In this document: piece by piece, positions 6,017-13,842 of the stretch | How the letters are laid out: each line of letters starts with the position of its first letter | Numbering within the stretch: the stretch's first letter is position 1 | Assembly (NCBI GenBank): GCA_964549495.1 | Contig: CAZJWJ010000088.1 | Coordinates: 1-23,169 of the forward strand | From: JACKBJ01 sp964549495 | GTDB taxonomy: Bacteria > Chloroflexota > Anaerolineae > Epilineales > Epilineaceae | Length of the DNA stretch: 23,169 nucleotides | Direction of reading: 5' to 3' | Translations under genes and position numbers: made by a program | The notes under the pieces: model-generated | Told to the model about the DNA's origin: nothing | Databases searched by the model: none | Seen by the model: the letters and a program-made list of their open reading frames with translations, nothing else

Positions 6017-8432
6017 CGTCCGCGCCGCCTTCGACCGCGATCGGCGCCAGCTCGAGCGCCGTTCCCTCGTCGATCGTTCGGTTCGTAGCCTCGTCATCGC
6101 CGACAGGTAGCCGCTCGCCCGTGTCCAGATCGTACCAGCCGATGCGCACGCGGACTTCGCCCTCCGCATCCGCATCGAGCACTGGCGCATAGCGATCGAT
6201 GACGATGTCGCCGACGGTCCACCGGCTCGTGGGCCAGGTCCCCTTGGCCGGCTGACGATCCAGTTGCCCCCAGGCTTCTCCCTCGGGTCCGACCAGCTGG
6301 ACGAAGAGCGTCCAGTCGATGTCCATCTGGGAATGCGCGCTCCACACGAAGGTGATGGGCAGCGGGGCGCCGGGAGTGGCCTCACCGGCGGAGTACCCAT
6401 GCAGGAAGATGGCCGTCGGGTCGCCGAATCGCGTCGGCGTCCAGGTCTCGGGAGTCAACGGCCCGCTCGAGGTCGGGCTCTCGCGGTCGCCGGGCACGTC
6501 GTCGTAGTAGGACAAGAGATCTTCCATGCCCGGTCTGATTCGAAAGGTCGTGAGCATGGGATTGAATTGGGCATCGTAGATCGTCTCCCGCAGCCCGATG
6601 CCAAACACCGAGGCGAACTGTTCCGCCCAGCCCTCGCGATCGGCCTCCTTGGCCGGGAATGCGATGAGGGTGTCGATCCGCCCATGGGAAGGCAAGCGGC
6701 TGGGGCCGGATGGGGCCTGTCTCGGAAATCGCGGGGCGCTCGGCGCCAGCAACACCAGCGTCTCCGTCGCATCCAGGCTGCGCACCGACCCCTCTCGGTT
6801 GAGATAGGCGATGGTGGCATGCTCGGCCCACAGCGGATGGAGGAAGACATCGGCCGTCTCGGCCTGCTCGCGCAGCCAGGCGTAGGCATCCTGCTTCTCG
6901 ACGTCGTAGGAGTAGTAGACGTGGGGCGTGCGGCGGGCGAAGGTGACGAAGTAATGCCAGCTGGTCCACAGGCCGGCCACGACCACCGCGCCGGCAAGGA
7001 GCCCGATGCGCGCCTTCTCCGGCAGGCCCAGCCGGTGCTCGTCGCGCCAGCGCAGATCCAGCGCGGCCACCGACCAGCGCAGGCCCAGTGCCGGCAAGAG
7101 CACGATGACCGGCAGGGCCGCGATGGCCCGCGAGTAGTTGGGTGGCCGGTCGGAGAGTAGGGTCGGCAGCAGCATCACCGCCATCCAGATCGCTAGCAGC
7201 ACCGCCCGGTCGCGCGGCTCGCGTCGCGGCCCGAAGAGCGCGCCCAGGGCGATGCCGAAGCCGGCGAGGGCAAACAGGGCGCTGAGCGGATCGAAGACCG
7301 GCAGATCGGGCAGGTTGTGGAAGGTGGAGGGGTCGCCGGCGATGAAGAACATGCCGGCGATGGCCAGGGCGTGATCCCAGAGCGCTCGTGCCAGGCTGCC
7401 GTCGAATTGCCGCTCGGCCACCGCGGCCAGCGAGACGTCGCCGGGGTGGGCCAGGAACCACTCGGGATGTTTCAGGAACCAAAGCCCTAGGGGGAGGAAG
7501 ACCACGAGCGAGGCCAGGCCGGCGATGAGCAGGGCGCCGACGAATCGACGCTGGGTCGGGCGCTCCCGCCGGTCGACCCAGAGGTGGTAGAGGCAGTGGG
7601 CAATCAGGACCAGGGGCAGGAGCCGGCCGGAGGGGTGGCTGTAGACCGCGCCGGCCAGGGCCAGACCGCAGAGCGCGGCTTGAACCCACCAGCAGGCGGC
7701 CAGCGTGCGCAGGGCGCCGATCGCGGGGTCGAATGCAGAACGGACTGCGGATCGGATGGTGGAGCGGTGGCTGGATGGGAGAGCGGAACCACCTTCCGAG
7801 GTCCTGCCGTCGACGACATCCTCATCGCCATCCTCCCAATCCACCCGCCCATGCGTTGCCGTCCACCAGGCCCAGACGGCCAGGATGGTCCAGAGCGGGG
7901 CCAGGATGGCGCGGATGCCGAAGCGGCTGAAGTGCAGGTGCCAGTAGCTGGTGGCCAGGAAGGCCGCCGCCAACAGGGCCAGCCGGCGATCCTCGAAGAC
8001 GCGGGCCACGAAGGCGTAGAGCAAAGCGATGGTGGCCAGGCCGGCCATCGCGCTGACCAAGCGCAGGGCCCAGGTCGGCTGGTCGCGGCCCAGCAGGGCC
8101 AGCATCGGCGCGTGCAGCCAGGTGGCCATCGGCTCGCGCCCGCCGTTGTCGGTGAAGAAGAGCGGGCTGGCCGACTCCCCGTCCAACAGCCGCGCCGCGT
8201 CGATGGCATTGTGCGCCTCGTCGAACTGCAGTCCCGGCGGCATCCCGCCCAGGCCCCAGATCCGGATCAGCGCCGCCGCGGCCAGGATGATGGCCAGTGC
8301 GCGGACCGCCCGATGCCGGCCGGTGCCCGAGCGCCAGACCCGGGCGTAGCGGTCCTCGCCGGCCGGCCAGGTGCCCAGGCTCTCGTCATCCCAGCCGAGA
8401 TCCGGATCTTCGTGCTGGTCCGCGCGGCTCAT
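6009..8432 (-). CDS. Membrane glycosyltransferase, GT39/ArnT-like (GT-C C, 807 aa)
   Basis: This is a GT-C enzyme with the same plan as its neighbours. An unusually long, acidic cytoplasmic N-terminus (about 40 residues) precedes helix 1 (about 43-60). The catalytic Asp71-Glu72 sits in LQFDEAHNAIDAARLL, followed by NGGREPMATWLHAPMLALLG and WHLHFSRFGIRAIL (164-177). Residues 191-243 form a highly polar, acidic then Ser-rich insert between two membrane segments that the paralogues lack. After the last helix (about 510) comes an external region ending in the shared beta-rich unit (TWPTSRWTVGD, RIGWYDLDTGERLPVG; about 665-807). ATG 8432 overlaps the previous gene's TGA by 4 bp (ATGA). Confidence 0.8.
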   Translation of the reverse strand: MSRADQHEDPDLGWDDESLGTWPAGEDRYARVWRSGTGRHRAVRALAIILAAAALIRIWGLGGMPPGLQFDEAHNAIDAARLLDGESASPLFFTDNGGREPMATWLHAPMLALLGRDQPTWALRLVSAMAGLATIALLYAFVARVFEDRRLALLAAAFLATSYWHLHFSRFGIRAILAPLWTILAVWAWWTATHGRVDWEDGDEDVVDGRTSEGGSALPSSHRSTIRSAVRSAFDPAIGALRTLAACWWVQAALCGLALAGAVYSHPSGRLLPLVLIAHCLYHLWVDRRERPTQRRFVGALLIAGLASLVVFLPLGLWFLKHPEWFLAHPGDVSLAAVAERQFDGSLARALWDHALAIAGMFFIAGDPSTFHNLPDLPVFDPLSALFALAGFGIALGALFGPRREPRDRAVLLAIWMAVMLLPTLLSDRPPNYSRAIAALPVIVLLPALGLRWSVAALDLRWRDEHRLGLPEKARIGLLAGAVVVAGLWTSWHYFVTFARRTPHVYYSYDVEKQDAYAWLREQAETADVFLHPLWAEHATIAYLNREGSVRSLDATETLVLLAPSAPRFPRQAPSGPSRLPSHGRIDTLIAFPAKEADREGWAEQFASVFGIGLRETIYDAQFNPMLTTFRIRPGMEDLLSYYDDVPGDRESPTSSGPLTPETWTPTRFGDPTAIFLHGYSAGEATPGAPLPITFVWSAHSQMDIDWTLFVQLVGPEGEAWGQLDRQPAKGTWPTSRWTVGDIVIDRYAPVLDADAEGEVRVRIGWYDLDTGERLPVGDDEATNRTIDEGTALELAPIAVEGGADDG
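7903..7944 (-). repeat. 42-bp identity between GT-C genes C and A, copy in C
   Basis: Identical to 12838-12879. It encodes the conserved WHLHFSRFGIRAIL segment (residues 164-177 of GT-C C). Identity at silent sites suggests recent duplication or gene conversion between the paralogues. Confidence 0.85.
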
Positions 8433-10912
8433 TCGCCGCCTCCCGATTGTTCCGCAAGCTCGACGTCATGGAGCCGGATCGCGTCATCCGGGTACCGCTC
8501 ACCGGCTGCGTCGTACGCTGGGATCCTAGTTCCATCCGAGAGCCGGTAGAGGCCGAAGCGCAGTTGGTAGCGCGTGCCCACCCAGCGCTCGTCGGGCCAA
8601 ACCCCCTGGTCGGTCGGTCGGACGGGCCACCAAGAGGCAGCATGTCCTACGACCTCGCCAGTCCGCCAGTACCGTGCTGGGTAAGCGTGACTCGAACCGA
8701 GGGTACCGTCGAAGGCCTCCAGGAAGTTGCCGTCCTCATCAAGTATGTGTACGAAGATCTGGAGGTCCTCTTGCAGGGGCTGATCCACATGCCACACGAG
8801 GCTGGTGCTGTTCGGCGACGTGATGTCGTACCAGGCAAGCGTTTGAAGTCCACCACGAATCGGCGGGAACTGCTGCGGAGCCAGCCAGACCCGCAGCCCG
8901 TTGTCGAAGCTGGCCAGGGGAGGGCCAGTTGGAAGCGAGTCCGAGTCTGCGTCAGGGGCATCGATAGCGAACTCGGATACCCATGTCGTACCATCTTGGC
9001 CTCGAATCGGCCAGGACGAATCCGTATCAGGATCGAAGATGCTCAGCACCAAACGACCGGCGACGTGTTGATCGACTTCGGGGGTCGTCAGGAGGCGGCG
9101 GTCGACGAACGCGCCCGGTCCTGGACGCAGCAGTCGGGGCGGTGTTGTTCCCCTGCCCGGGTAACCGAGTTCGGGTACCATCGATTGCCACATCAGGCTG
9201 TCTTTCTTGAGATTCGGCCACTGACGCATGGCGAACATCGCCACGTAGCCGTCCCGCTCGAGTTCGCGCTCGGCCTGCCAGTAGAGGGTGACCGGGAAGT
9301 CCTCGCCCGCCGTCACCCGCTCGGGATGCTCGGCGGCCACCAGTCGCAGGCCCTCGCCGAAGACCAGGTCGACCGGGGTGGCGCTGGCCGGGATGGCGGT
9401 TTGGGAGATGATGGGCGGGTGGGCGTAGGCCGGGCGGATGACGAAGAGCAGGGCGTAGGCCGCCAGGGCGTACAGGGTGGCGATCAGGAGGCCGGCCAGC
9501 ATCGTGTCGCCGCGTTCGGCGTCGAGGATGGCGGCGGCCTCCGGGTCCTCGGCCTCCTCGTCGAAGGAAGGCAGGAAGCGCCGGCCGAGGGCTTCCAAGG
9601 CCGGTGCGAAGAGGCGGCGCCAGCCGGCCACCAACAGGATGGCCAGGGTGGCGATGGCCGGGAAGAGCAGGCGGCCCTGGCCGCCCTTGGAGATGGTCAG
9701 CCAGCGCAGCAGGCTGACGGAGACGATGCCGGCCCAGAGCAGCAGCCAGCCCAGCTGGGGCCAGGCGATCCAGTCCGAATCGTCCAGGCGGCCGGGCTGG
9801 TCCTGGCCGCGCTCGCGCCAGGCCAGGCCGAGGCCGACGAGGGCCAGGCCGGCCATCCCCGTGATGGTGTGGTAGATCCAGCGCGGCATCAGCACCGTGA
9901 ACCAGCCGAAGAGGCCCCAGCTGGACCACCAGATGCCGACCATCTCGCCGGCGGCCTCCTCGCGCAGCCAGCGCTCCAAGCGCCAGGAGCGGCCCATCTG
10001 CTCGGGCAGCATGAAGTTCAGGCCGGTCAGGCTGCCGTAGAGCTGGATGTTGCGCCAGTACCACCAGCCCGAGAGCAGGGCGGCGGCGAAGATCACCGGG
10101 CCGGCCGTGGCCAGGAGCCAGCGCGGGTCGCGCCGGCGCCAGGCCAGCCAGGCCAGGCTGAGCAGGGTGAAGCCCAAGAGGGCCAGGCCGCTGAGCTTGG
10201 CCAGGGGGGCCAGGCCGGCCGTGATGGCCAAGAGCGGCACCACCCGGCCGGGGTCGCGGCCGTCGGCCAGCTGCAGCAGGAGCAGCAGCGTGGCGGCCGA
10301 GAGGGCCACGATGGCGTTGTCGTTGCTGAAGGCCGACGAGAGGGCCAGGAACTGTGGGTTGAAGCCCACCAGGGCCACGCAGGCCAGGGCCAGCCAGCGC
10401 CGGCCGGGCAGCACCCGCCTGGCGATACCCCAGATGCAAAACAGGGTGAACATGCCCATCAGGGTCGAGAGCAAGCGCCCCAGGTGCACGGCCAGGGCGT
10501 AGCCCTGCCAAGGCCAGCCCTCGCGCTCGGCGCTGTGGATGAAGCGGTTCTCGTTGCCCTCCACGCTGGGCGTGCCCATCGAGTTCTGGTGGTTGTACCA
10601 GAGCTCGTCCTCCTCCAAATGGGCGCCGGCCAGCGTCACCAGCGGCGCCGCCAGGTAGTAGTAGAGCGGCGGCTGGCTGCCCTCCTGCTCCCAGGGCCCG
10701 CGCGCGTCGACATCGGAGACCTGCACCGGCAGCTCGCCGGTCTGTGCCACGTGCTGGGCAAAGAAGTAATGCCCGTGCTCGTCCGGCTGCTCGAAGACCG
10801 GGATGAAGGCGTTGTAGAGCGAGGCGGCCAGGAAGAAGTCGAAGAGCAAGGCCGCCAGGAGCAGCCCTTGCGGCAGGGGCGGCCCGTCACGGCGGGGGCG
10901 GAAGGCGAACAT
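8429..10912 (-). CDS. Large membrane protein, probable GT-C glycosyltransferase (GT-C B, 827 aa)
   Basis: This is a multi-pass protein, more distant from the other three. The first helix (about 17-35) leads to IPVFEQPDEHGHYFFAQHVA, with an Asp44-Glu45 pair where GT-C enzymes carry their catalytic acid. QPPLYYYLAAPL follows; this layout resembles DUF2142/ArnT-like proteins. About eleven further hydrophobic segments run to a last one near 490-515 (LLIATLYALAAYALLFVI). A soluble external tail of about 310 residues follows, ending in a beta-rich unit related to those of the paralogues (YPARYWRTGE, RFGLYRLSDGTRIP). The gene is joined by ATGA to the next one. No good ribosome binding site precedes ATG 10912. 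The role is probably extracytoplasmic sugar transfer; this is less certain than for A, C and D. Confidence 0.7.
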   Translation of the reverse strand: MFAFRPRRDGPPLPQGLLLAALLFDFFLAASLYNAFIPVFEQPDEHGHYFFAQHVAQTGELPVQVSDVDARGPWEQEGSQPPLYYYLAAPLVTLAGAHLEEDELWYNHQNSMGTPSVEGNENRFIHSAEREGWPWQGYALAVHLGRLLSTLMGMFTLFCIWGIARRVLPGRRWLALACVALVGFNPQFLALSSAFSNDNAIVALSAATLLLLLQLADGRDPGRVVPLLAITAGLAPLAKLSGLALLGFTLLSLAWLAWRRRDPRWLLATAGPVIFAAALLSGWWYWRNIQLYGSLTGLNFMLPEQMGRSWRLERWLREEAAGEMVGIWWSSWGLFGWFTVLMPRWIYHTITGMAGLALVGLGLAWRERGQDQPGRLDDSDWIAWPQLGWLLLWAGIVSVSLLRWLTISKGGQGRLLFPAIATLAILLVAGWRRLFAPALEALGRRFLPSFDEEAEDPEAAAILDAERGDTMLAGLLIATLYALAAYALLFVIRPAYAHPPIISQTAIPASATPVDLVFGEGLRLVAAEHPERVTAGEDFPVTLYWQAERELERDGYVAMFAMRQWPNLKKDSLMWQSMVPELGYPGRGTTPPRLLRPGPGAFVDRRLLTTPEVDQHVAGRLVLSIFDPDTDSSWPIRGQDGTTWVSEFAIDAPDADSDSLPTGPPLASFDNGLRVWLAPQQFPPIRGGLQTLAWYDITSPNSTSLVWHVDQPLQEDLQIFVHILDEDGNFLEAFDGTLGSSHAYPARYWRTGEVVGHAASWWPVRPTDQGVWPDERWVGTRYQLRFGLYRLSDGTRIPAYDAAGERYPDDAIRLHDVELAEQSGGGE

Positions 10913-10942
10913 CGGGGCAGGGTCTCGCGGGGGCCGGTGGCG

Positions 10943-11035
10943 CTAGAGCGTCTCGTCGAGCAGCTCGGGATGCGCCCGCAGCCCGTCGCGGACAGTGTGG
11001 GCCAGCGACTCGGCAAGATCGGTGGGGTGGCTCAT
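10943..11035 (-). CDS. Possible 30-aa peptide between two GT-C genes
   Basis: A short frame with ATG at 11035 and TAG at 10943-10945 encodes a peptide starting MSHPTDLAESLAHTVRDG. It is polar and could form an amphipathic helix. It lies in the 235-bp gap between GT-C genes A and B, on the same strand, and ends 30 bp before GT-C B. There is no Shine-Dalgarno site, but a TATACT box lies exactly seven bases before the ATG, as expected for a leaderless message. Such short frames are common by chance in GC-rich DNA, so this is only a candidate. The remaining 112 bp of the gap (11036-11147) hold nothing else I can name. Confidence 0.25.
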   Translation of the reverse strand: MSHPTDLAESLAHTVRDGLRAHPELLDETL

Positions 11036-11042
11036 GGCCCTG

Positions 11043-11048
11043 AGTATA
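11043..11048 (-). promoter_or_regulatory. Possible internal promoter -10 box (TATACT)
   Basis: TATACT on the minus strand, seven bases upstream of the 30-aa frame and about 130 bp upstream of GT-C B. There is no good -35 match at the usual distance (TCGCCG at 17 bp). It could start a shorter transcript for GT-C B, C and D. Confidence 0.25.
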
Positions 11049-11147
11049 TGGCAGGGCAAAGGGGCCGGCGAGAGCGATGGTGCGAGTCGGCCGCACCGAA
11101 GCGATGGACGACCCTGCCGCAGCAGATTCCCCGAGGCCGAGAGGAGC

Positions 11148-13310
11148 TCAGGGGCCCGCCGACCCGGCCACTTCCGGCACGAGCTCGAAGCGCGCGATCT
11201 CGGTGACGCTGTTGCCCTCTTCGTCGGTCAGCGGGCTGCCATCGCGCCAGTCGTACCAGCCAACGCGCAGGATGGCGGGACCGATCGGCGCATCGTCGGG
11301 GATGCGCAGAACGGTTTGGGTGATGATCGTCTCGCCAGGTCGCCATCGGCTCGTCGGGTAGCTGCCCCCTAGTGGCGGTCCGTCCTCTTGGACGATACCC
11401 TCGCCGGCCCCGGTCACGAGCTGCAGCGAGACGTTGAGGTCGGTTTCGGTCGGTCGTTTGGCCCTCCAGAACATGTGCATCGGAAGCTCGACGCCAGGGA
11501 TGAGCTCCCGGCCGATCGGGGCCGAGGGTGGGCTGGGATACTCGACAGCGATTAGCTCGATGTAGCTGTCGAAATCGATCCGCCGCAGGCCCCCGAACGT
11601 TCGGTAATCCTTCTCGGGCCCCTCTAGTCCGAGACGAAGGCGATGCAACTGGACGGCGTGGCCTGTCCCGTTGCCCAGGAGGCCGGGCGCTTGGACGGTT
11701 TCGAGATCGCTCGGGTACATGAATCGCGTGTAGTCACCCCACCGGCCGAAGGGCTCGGTGTCGTCGATGCCCGGCAGGCGGGGATAGACGGCCTCTGCAA
11801 CCTCCAGCGGCGGCAGGACCAGGCCCTGGGACATGTCGAAGCCGACCACCGACTGGCCGGCCACGAAGCGCACCGTCGGATGATCGGCCATCGCCGGCGA
11901 GAGGTAGACCGCGGCGCCGGCCTCGCGCTCGGCGCGCACCAGGTTGCCCAGCGCCACCTTGTCGTCGTCGAAGGCCAGCGGCGTGTCGGGATGCTCGGCA
12001 AAGCGCTGGAAGTAGTCGCCGGCCGTCGCGGCCAGCACCAGGACGAGGATGGCGGCCGGCAGCGCGGCGGAGTGCCATCCCTCCGCCAGGCCCGGACGGG
12101 CGGTGACCAGACGGGCCTGGAAGCCTTCGAGACCCAGCGCGACCAGCAGAAAGGGCAGCGGCAAGATGCCGATGGCCCGCGAGAAGTTGGGTGCGGCGTC
12201 GGTCACGGCCGTTGGGACCAGCAGCACGGCCAGCCAGCAGAGCAGCAGCGCCGCCCAGGACTGGCCGGCCCGCGCCGCGCGGGATACCTGCCAGAGGCCG
12301 GCGAGGAAGGCGGCCGCCAGGAGCAGCGTCAAGGGCAGCTGGGCCGGATCGATGGGCCATAGCTGGCCGAGGATCGGCCGGCCGGGCAGATTGCGCCAAG
12401 GGGCCGGGTCGCCGGCCAGGAAGAACATGCCGGCCACCTTGCCCAGGTTGGCCGTCAACGCGCCCAGCCCTTGGCCGAGGATCGACGTCTCCTCGGCGTG
12501 GCTGGTAAAGCTCTCCGGGTGGCGCCACCAGAAGGCCAAGAGGGGCGAGGCGATCAGCAGCCCGCCGGCGAAGGCCAGTCCCAAGGCGCGGATCGGATGC
12601 GGGTCGCGCTCGCGCCACCACAGCCAAGCGGCGTGGGCCGCGGGCAGGACGACGAGTGCGCGGCCGGCCGGATGGGTGTAGAAGGCCAGGCCGAGGATCA
12701 GGGCAACCGGTAGGGTTCCACGCCATGTGGCCCGCAATCCAGACGTCGCGATCTCGGTCTCGGCCTTTCGCACACCTCGAGCCCCGCCCACGAGGCGCCA
12801 CCAGGCCCAGACCAGGCTGCAGACCAGGGCCGGGAAGAGGATGGCGCGGATGCCGAAGCGGCTGAAGTGCAGGTGCCAGAAGGAGAAGGCGGTCAGGCCG
12901 GCCGTCAGCCACGCGGCGCGCCGCTGGCCGCTTGCGTCGAGCGCCGAGTGCGCGGCCAGGAGCTGGCGGCTGGTCCACCAGAAGAGCGGGATGGAGAGCG
13001 TGCCGGCCAGGGCCGAGGCGGCGCGGGCGACGGCGATGCGCTCGCCGAAGAGGGCCAGCAAGGGGGCCTGTAGGTAGGTGTAGAGGACCTCGCGGCCGGC
13101 ATTGTCGGGCAGGAAGACCGGGCGCCAGCCCGCGATCACCGCCCGCGCGTCCAGCAGGTTGAAGGCCTCGTCGACGTGGATGCCCGGCGGCAGCTGGCCG
13201 AGCTTGTACAGCCGCAGCAGCGCCGCCAGCAGCGTGAGGGCGGCGACGACCGCCAGCTCCGCGCGCAGGACCGGAGCCGGTGCAGACGCACGCTCTCGGC
13301 TCCGGCTCAT
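11148..13310 (-). CDS. Membrane glycosyltransferase, GT39/ArnT-like (GT-C A, 720 aa)
   Basis: This is a GT-C enzyme and the first of the four in transcription order. Helix 1 is at about 18-35. The catalytic-type Asp47-Glu48 lies in GIHVDEAFNLLDARAVI, then NAGREVLYTYLQAPLLALFG, and WHLHFSRFGIRAIL at 145-158 (the DNA for this motif is identical over 42 bp with paralogue C). Membrane segments continue to about 440 and are followed by GDYFQRFAEHPDTPLAFDDD, a post-membrane block also seen in the paralogues. The tail ends in the shared beta-rich unit (SYPTSRWRPGETI, RVGWYDWRDGSPL; about 587-720). ATG 13310 has GAGG directly before it, which is too close for an ideal ribosome binding site. The gene follows the SMR-like gene by 73 bp. 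Confidence 0.8.
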   Translation of the reverse strand: MSRSRERASAPAPVLRAELAVVAALTLLAALLRLYKLGQLPPGIHVDEAFNLLDARAVIAGWRPVFLPDNAGREVLYTYLQAPLLALFGERIAVARAASALAGTLSIPLFWWTSRQLLAAHSALDASGQRRAAWLTAGLTAFSFWHLHFSRFGIRAILFPALVCSLVWAWWRLVGGARGVRKAETEIATSGLRATWRGTLPVALILGLAFYTHPAGRALVVLPAAHAAWLWWRERDPHPIRALGLAFAGGLLIASPLLAFWWRHPESFTSHAEETSILGQGLGALTANLGKVAGMFFLAGDPAPWRNLPGRPILGQLWPIDPAQLPLTLLLAAAFLAGLWQVSRAARAGQSWAALLLCWLAVLLVPTAVTDAAPNFSRAIGILPLPFLLVALGLEGFQARLVTARPGLAEGWHSAALPAAILVLVLAATAGDYFQRFAEHPDTPLAFDDDKVALGNLVRAEREAGAAVYLSPAMADHPTVRFVAGQSVVGFDMSQGLVLPPLEVAEAVYPRLPGIDDTEPFGRWGDYTRFMYPSDLETVQAPGLLGNGTGHAVQLHRLRLGLEGPEKDYRTFGGLRRIDFDSYIELIAVEYPSPPSAPIGRELIPGVELPMHMFWRAKRPTETDLNVSLQLVTGAGEGIVQEDGPPLGGSYPTSRWRPGETIITQTVLRIPDDAPIGPAILRVGWYDWRDGSPLTDEEGNSVTEIARFELVPEVAGSAGP
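12838..12879 (-). repeat. 42-bp identity between GT-C genes A and C, copy in A
   Basis: Identical to 7903-7944. It encodes residues 145-158 of GT-C A, the same conserved segment just after a membrane helix. Confidence 0.85.
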
Positions 13311-13312
13311 CC

Positions 13313-13326
13313 TCGAGCGCGCTCGA
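13313..13326. promoter_or_regulatory. 14-bp perfect palindrome before GT-C A
   Basis: TCGAGCGCGCTCGA reads the same on both strands and ends two bases before the GT-C A start codon, covering its ribosome-binding region. It could be an operator or could mask translation initiation in the mRNA. Palindromes of this base content also arise by chance. Confidence 0.2.
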
Positions 13327-13383
13327 AATCGGCGGGTGGCGTGAAGCGCTTGGATCTCGCCGACGGCCGGTACCTCACGTGCC

Positions 13384-13758
13384 TCACGAGCGGAAGACCA
13401 GCACCACGCCGGCGATGACCACCAGCACCCCGAAGAGCCGTTGGGCCGAGACCTCCTCGCCCAGGATCTCGCGCGAGCTGACCATCAGCGGCAGGTAGCC
13501 CAGGGCCAGCATGGGGTAGGCCCAGCTGAGCGGCTCGCGCGAGATGACCTTGAGCCAGAACACGGCCGCGCCGAAGACCAGGGCGAAGCCCAGGATGATT
13601 CCCGGCGTGGTGAAGGCCCGGATCAGCGAGGCCGGCGTGAAGTGCAATTCGCCCAGCTGGTTCATGCCGTGCTTCAGCACGGTCTCGCCGCTGATGTTGA
13701 TGCCGATGGCCAGCAGCAGCAAGAGGAAGCTGATCAGGCGGGGGTTGAGGCTCTCCAT
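13384..13758 (-). CDS. SMR/EamA-type small membrane protein, ArnE/ArnF-like (124 aa)
   Basis: This is a four-helix membrane protein of SMR size, with segments at about 7-25, 50-71, 77-95 and 107-123. The core features of the EamA/SMR group are present: a polar Gly/Ser/Glu step in helix 1 (INISGETVLKHG), and EPLSWAYPMLALGYLPLMV in the middle, followed by LFGVLVVIAGVVLVF. In LPS-modifying bacteria ArnE/ArnF proteins of this kind are assigned to flipping of polyprenyl-phosphate aminoarabinose. Here the gene lies between an ArnB-type aminotransferase and four ArnT-like transferases, so a flippase role for a lipid-linked sugar is a reasonable inference. A drug/metabolite exporter is the alternative. 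AGGAG lies 11 bp before ATG 13758. Confidence 0.75.
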   Translation of the reverse strand: MESLNPRLISFLLLLLAIGINISGETVLKHGMNQLGELHFTPASLIRAFTTPGIILGFALVFGAAVFWLKVISREPLSWAYPMLALGYLPLMVSSREILGEEVSAQRLFGVLVVIAGVVLVFRS

Positions 13759-13842
13759 CGCGGGAAACGCTCCTGGGAAGGTCTCGGGTGGCGTGGTGAC
13801 CGGTCCGTCGCCATGCCTTGAAGGAATCGACCGGGGTCGATG

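Noticed and set aside
8297..11206. 969-codon open frame on the plus strand antisense to GT-C B
   Set aside because: The product is dominated by Gln, Gly, Arg, Glu and Ala without domains, as expected for the opposite strand of GC-rich membrane-protein codons. The minus strand codes a proper multi-pass protein.
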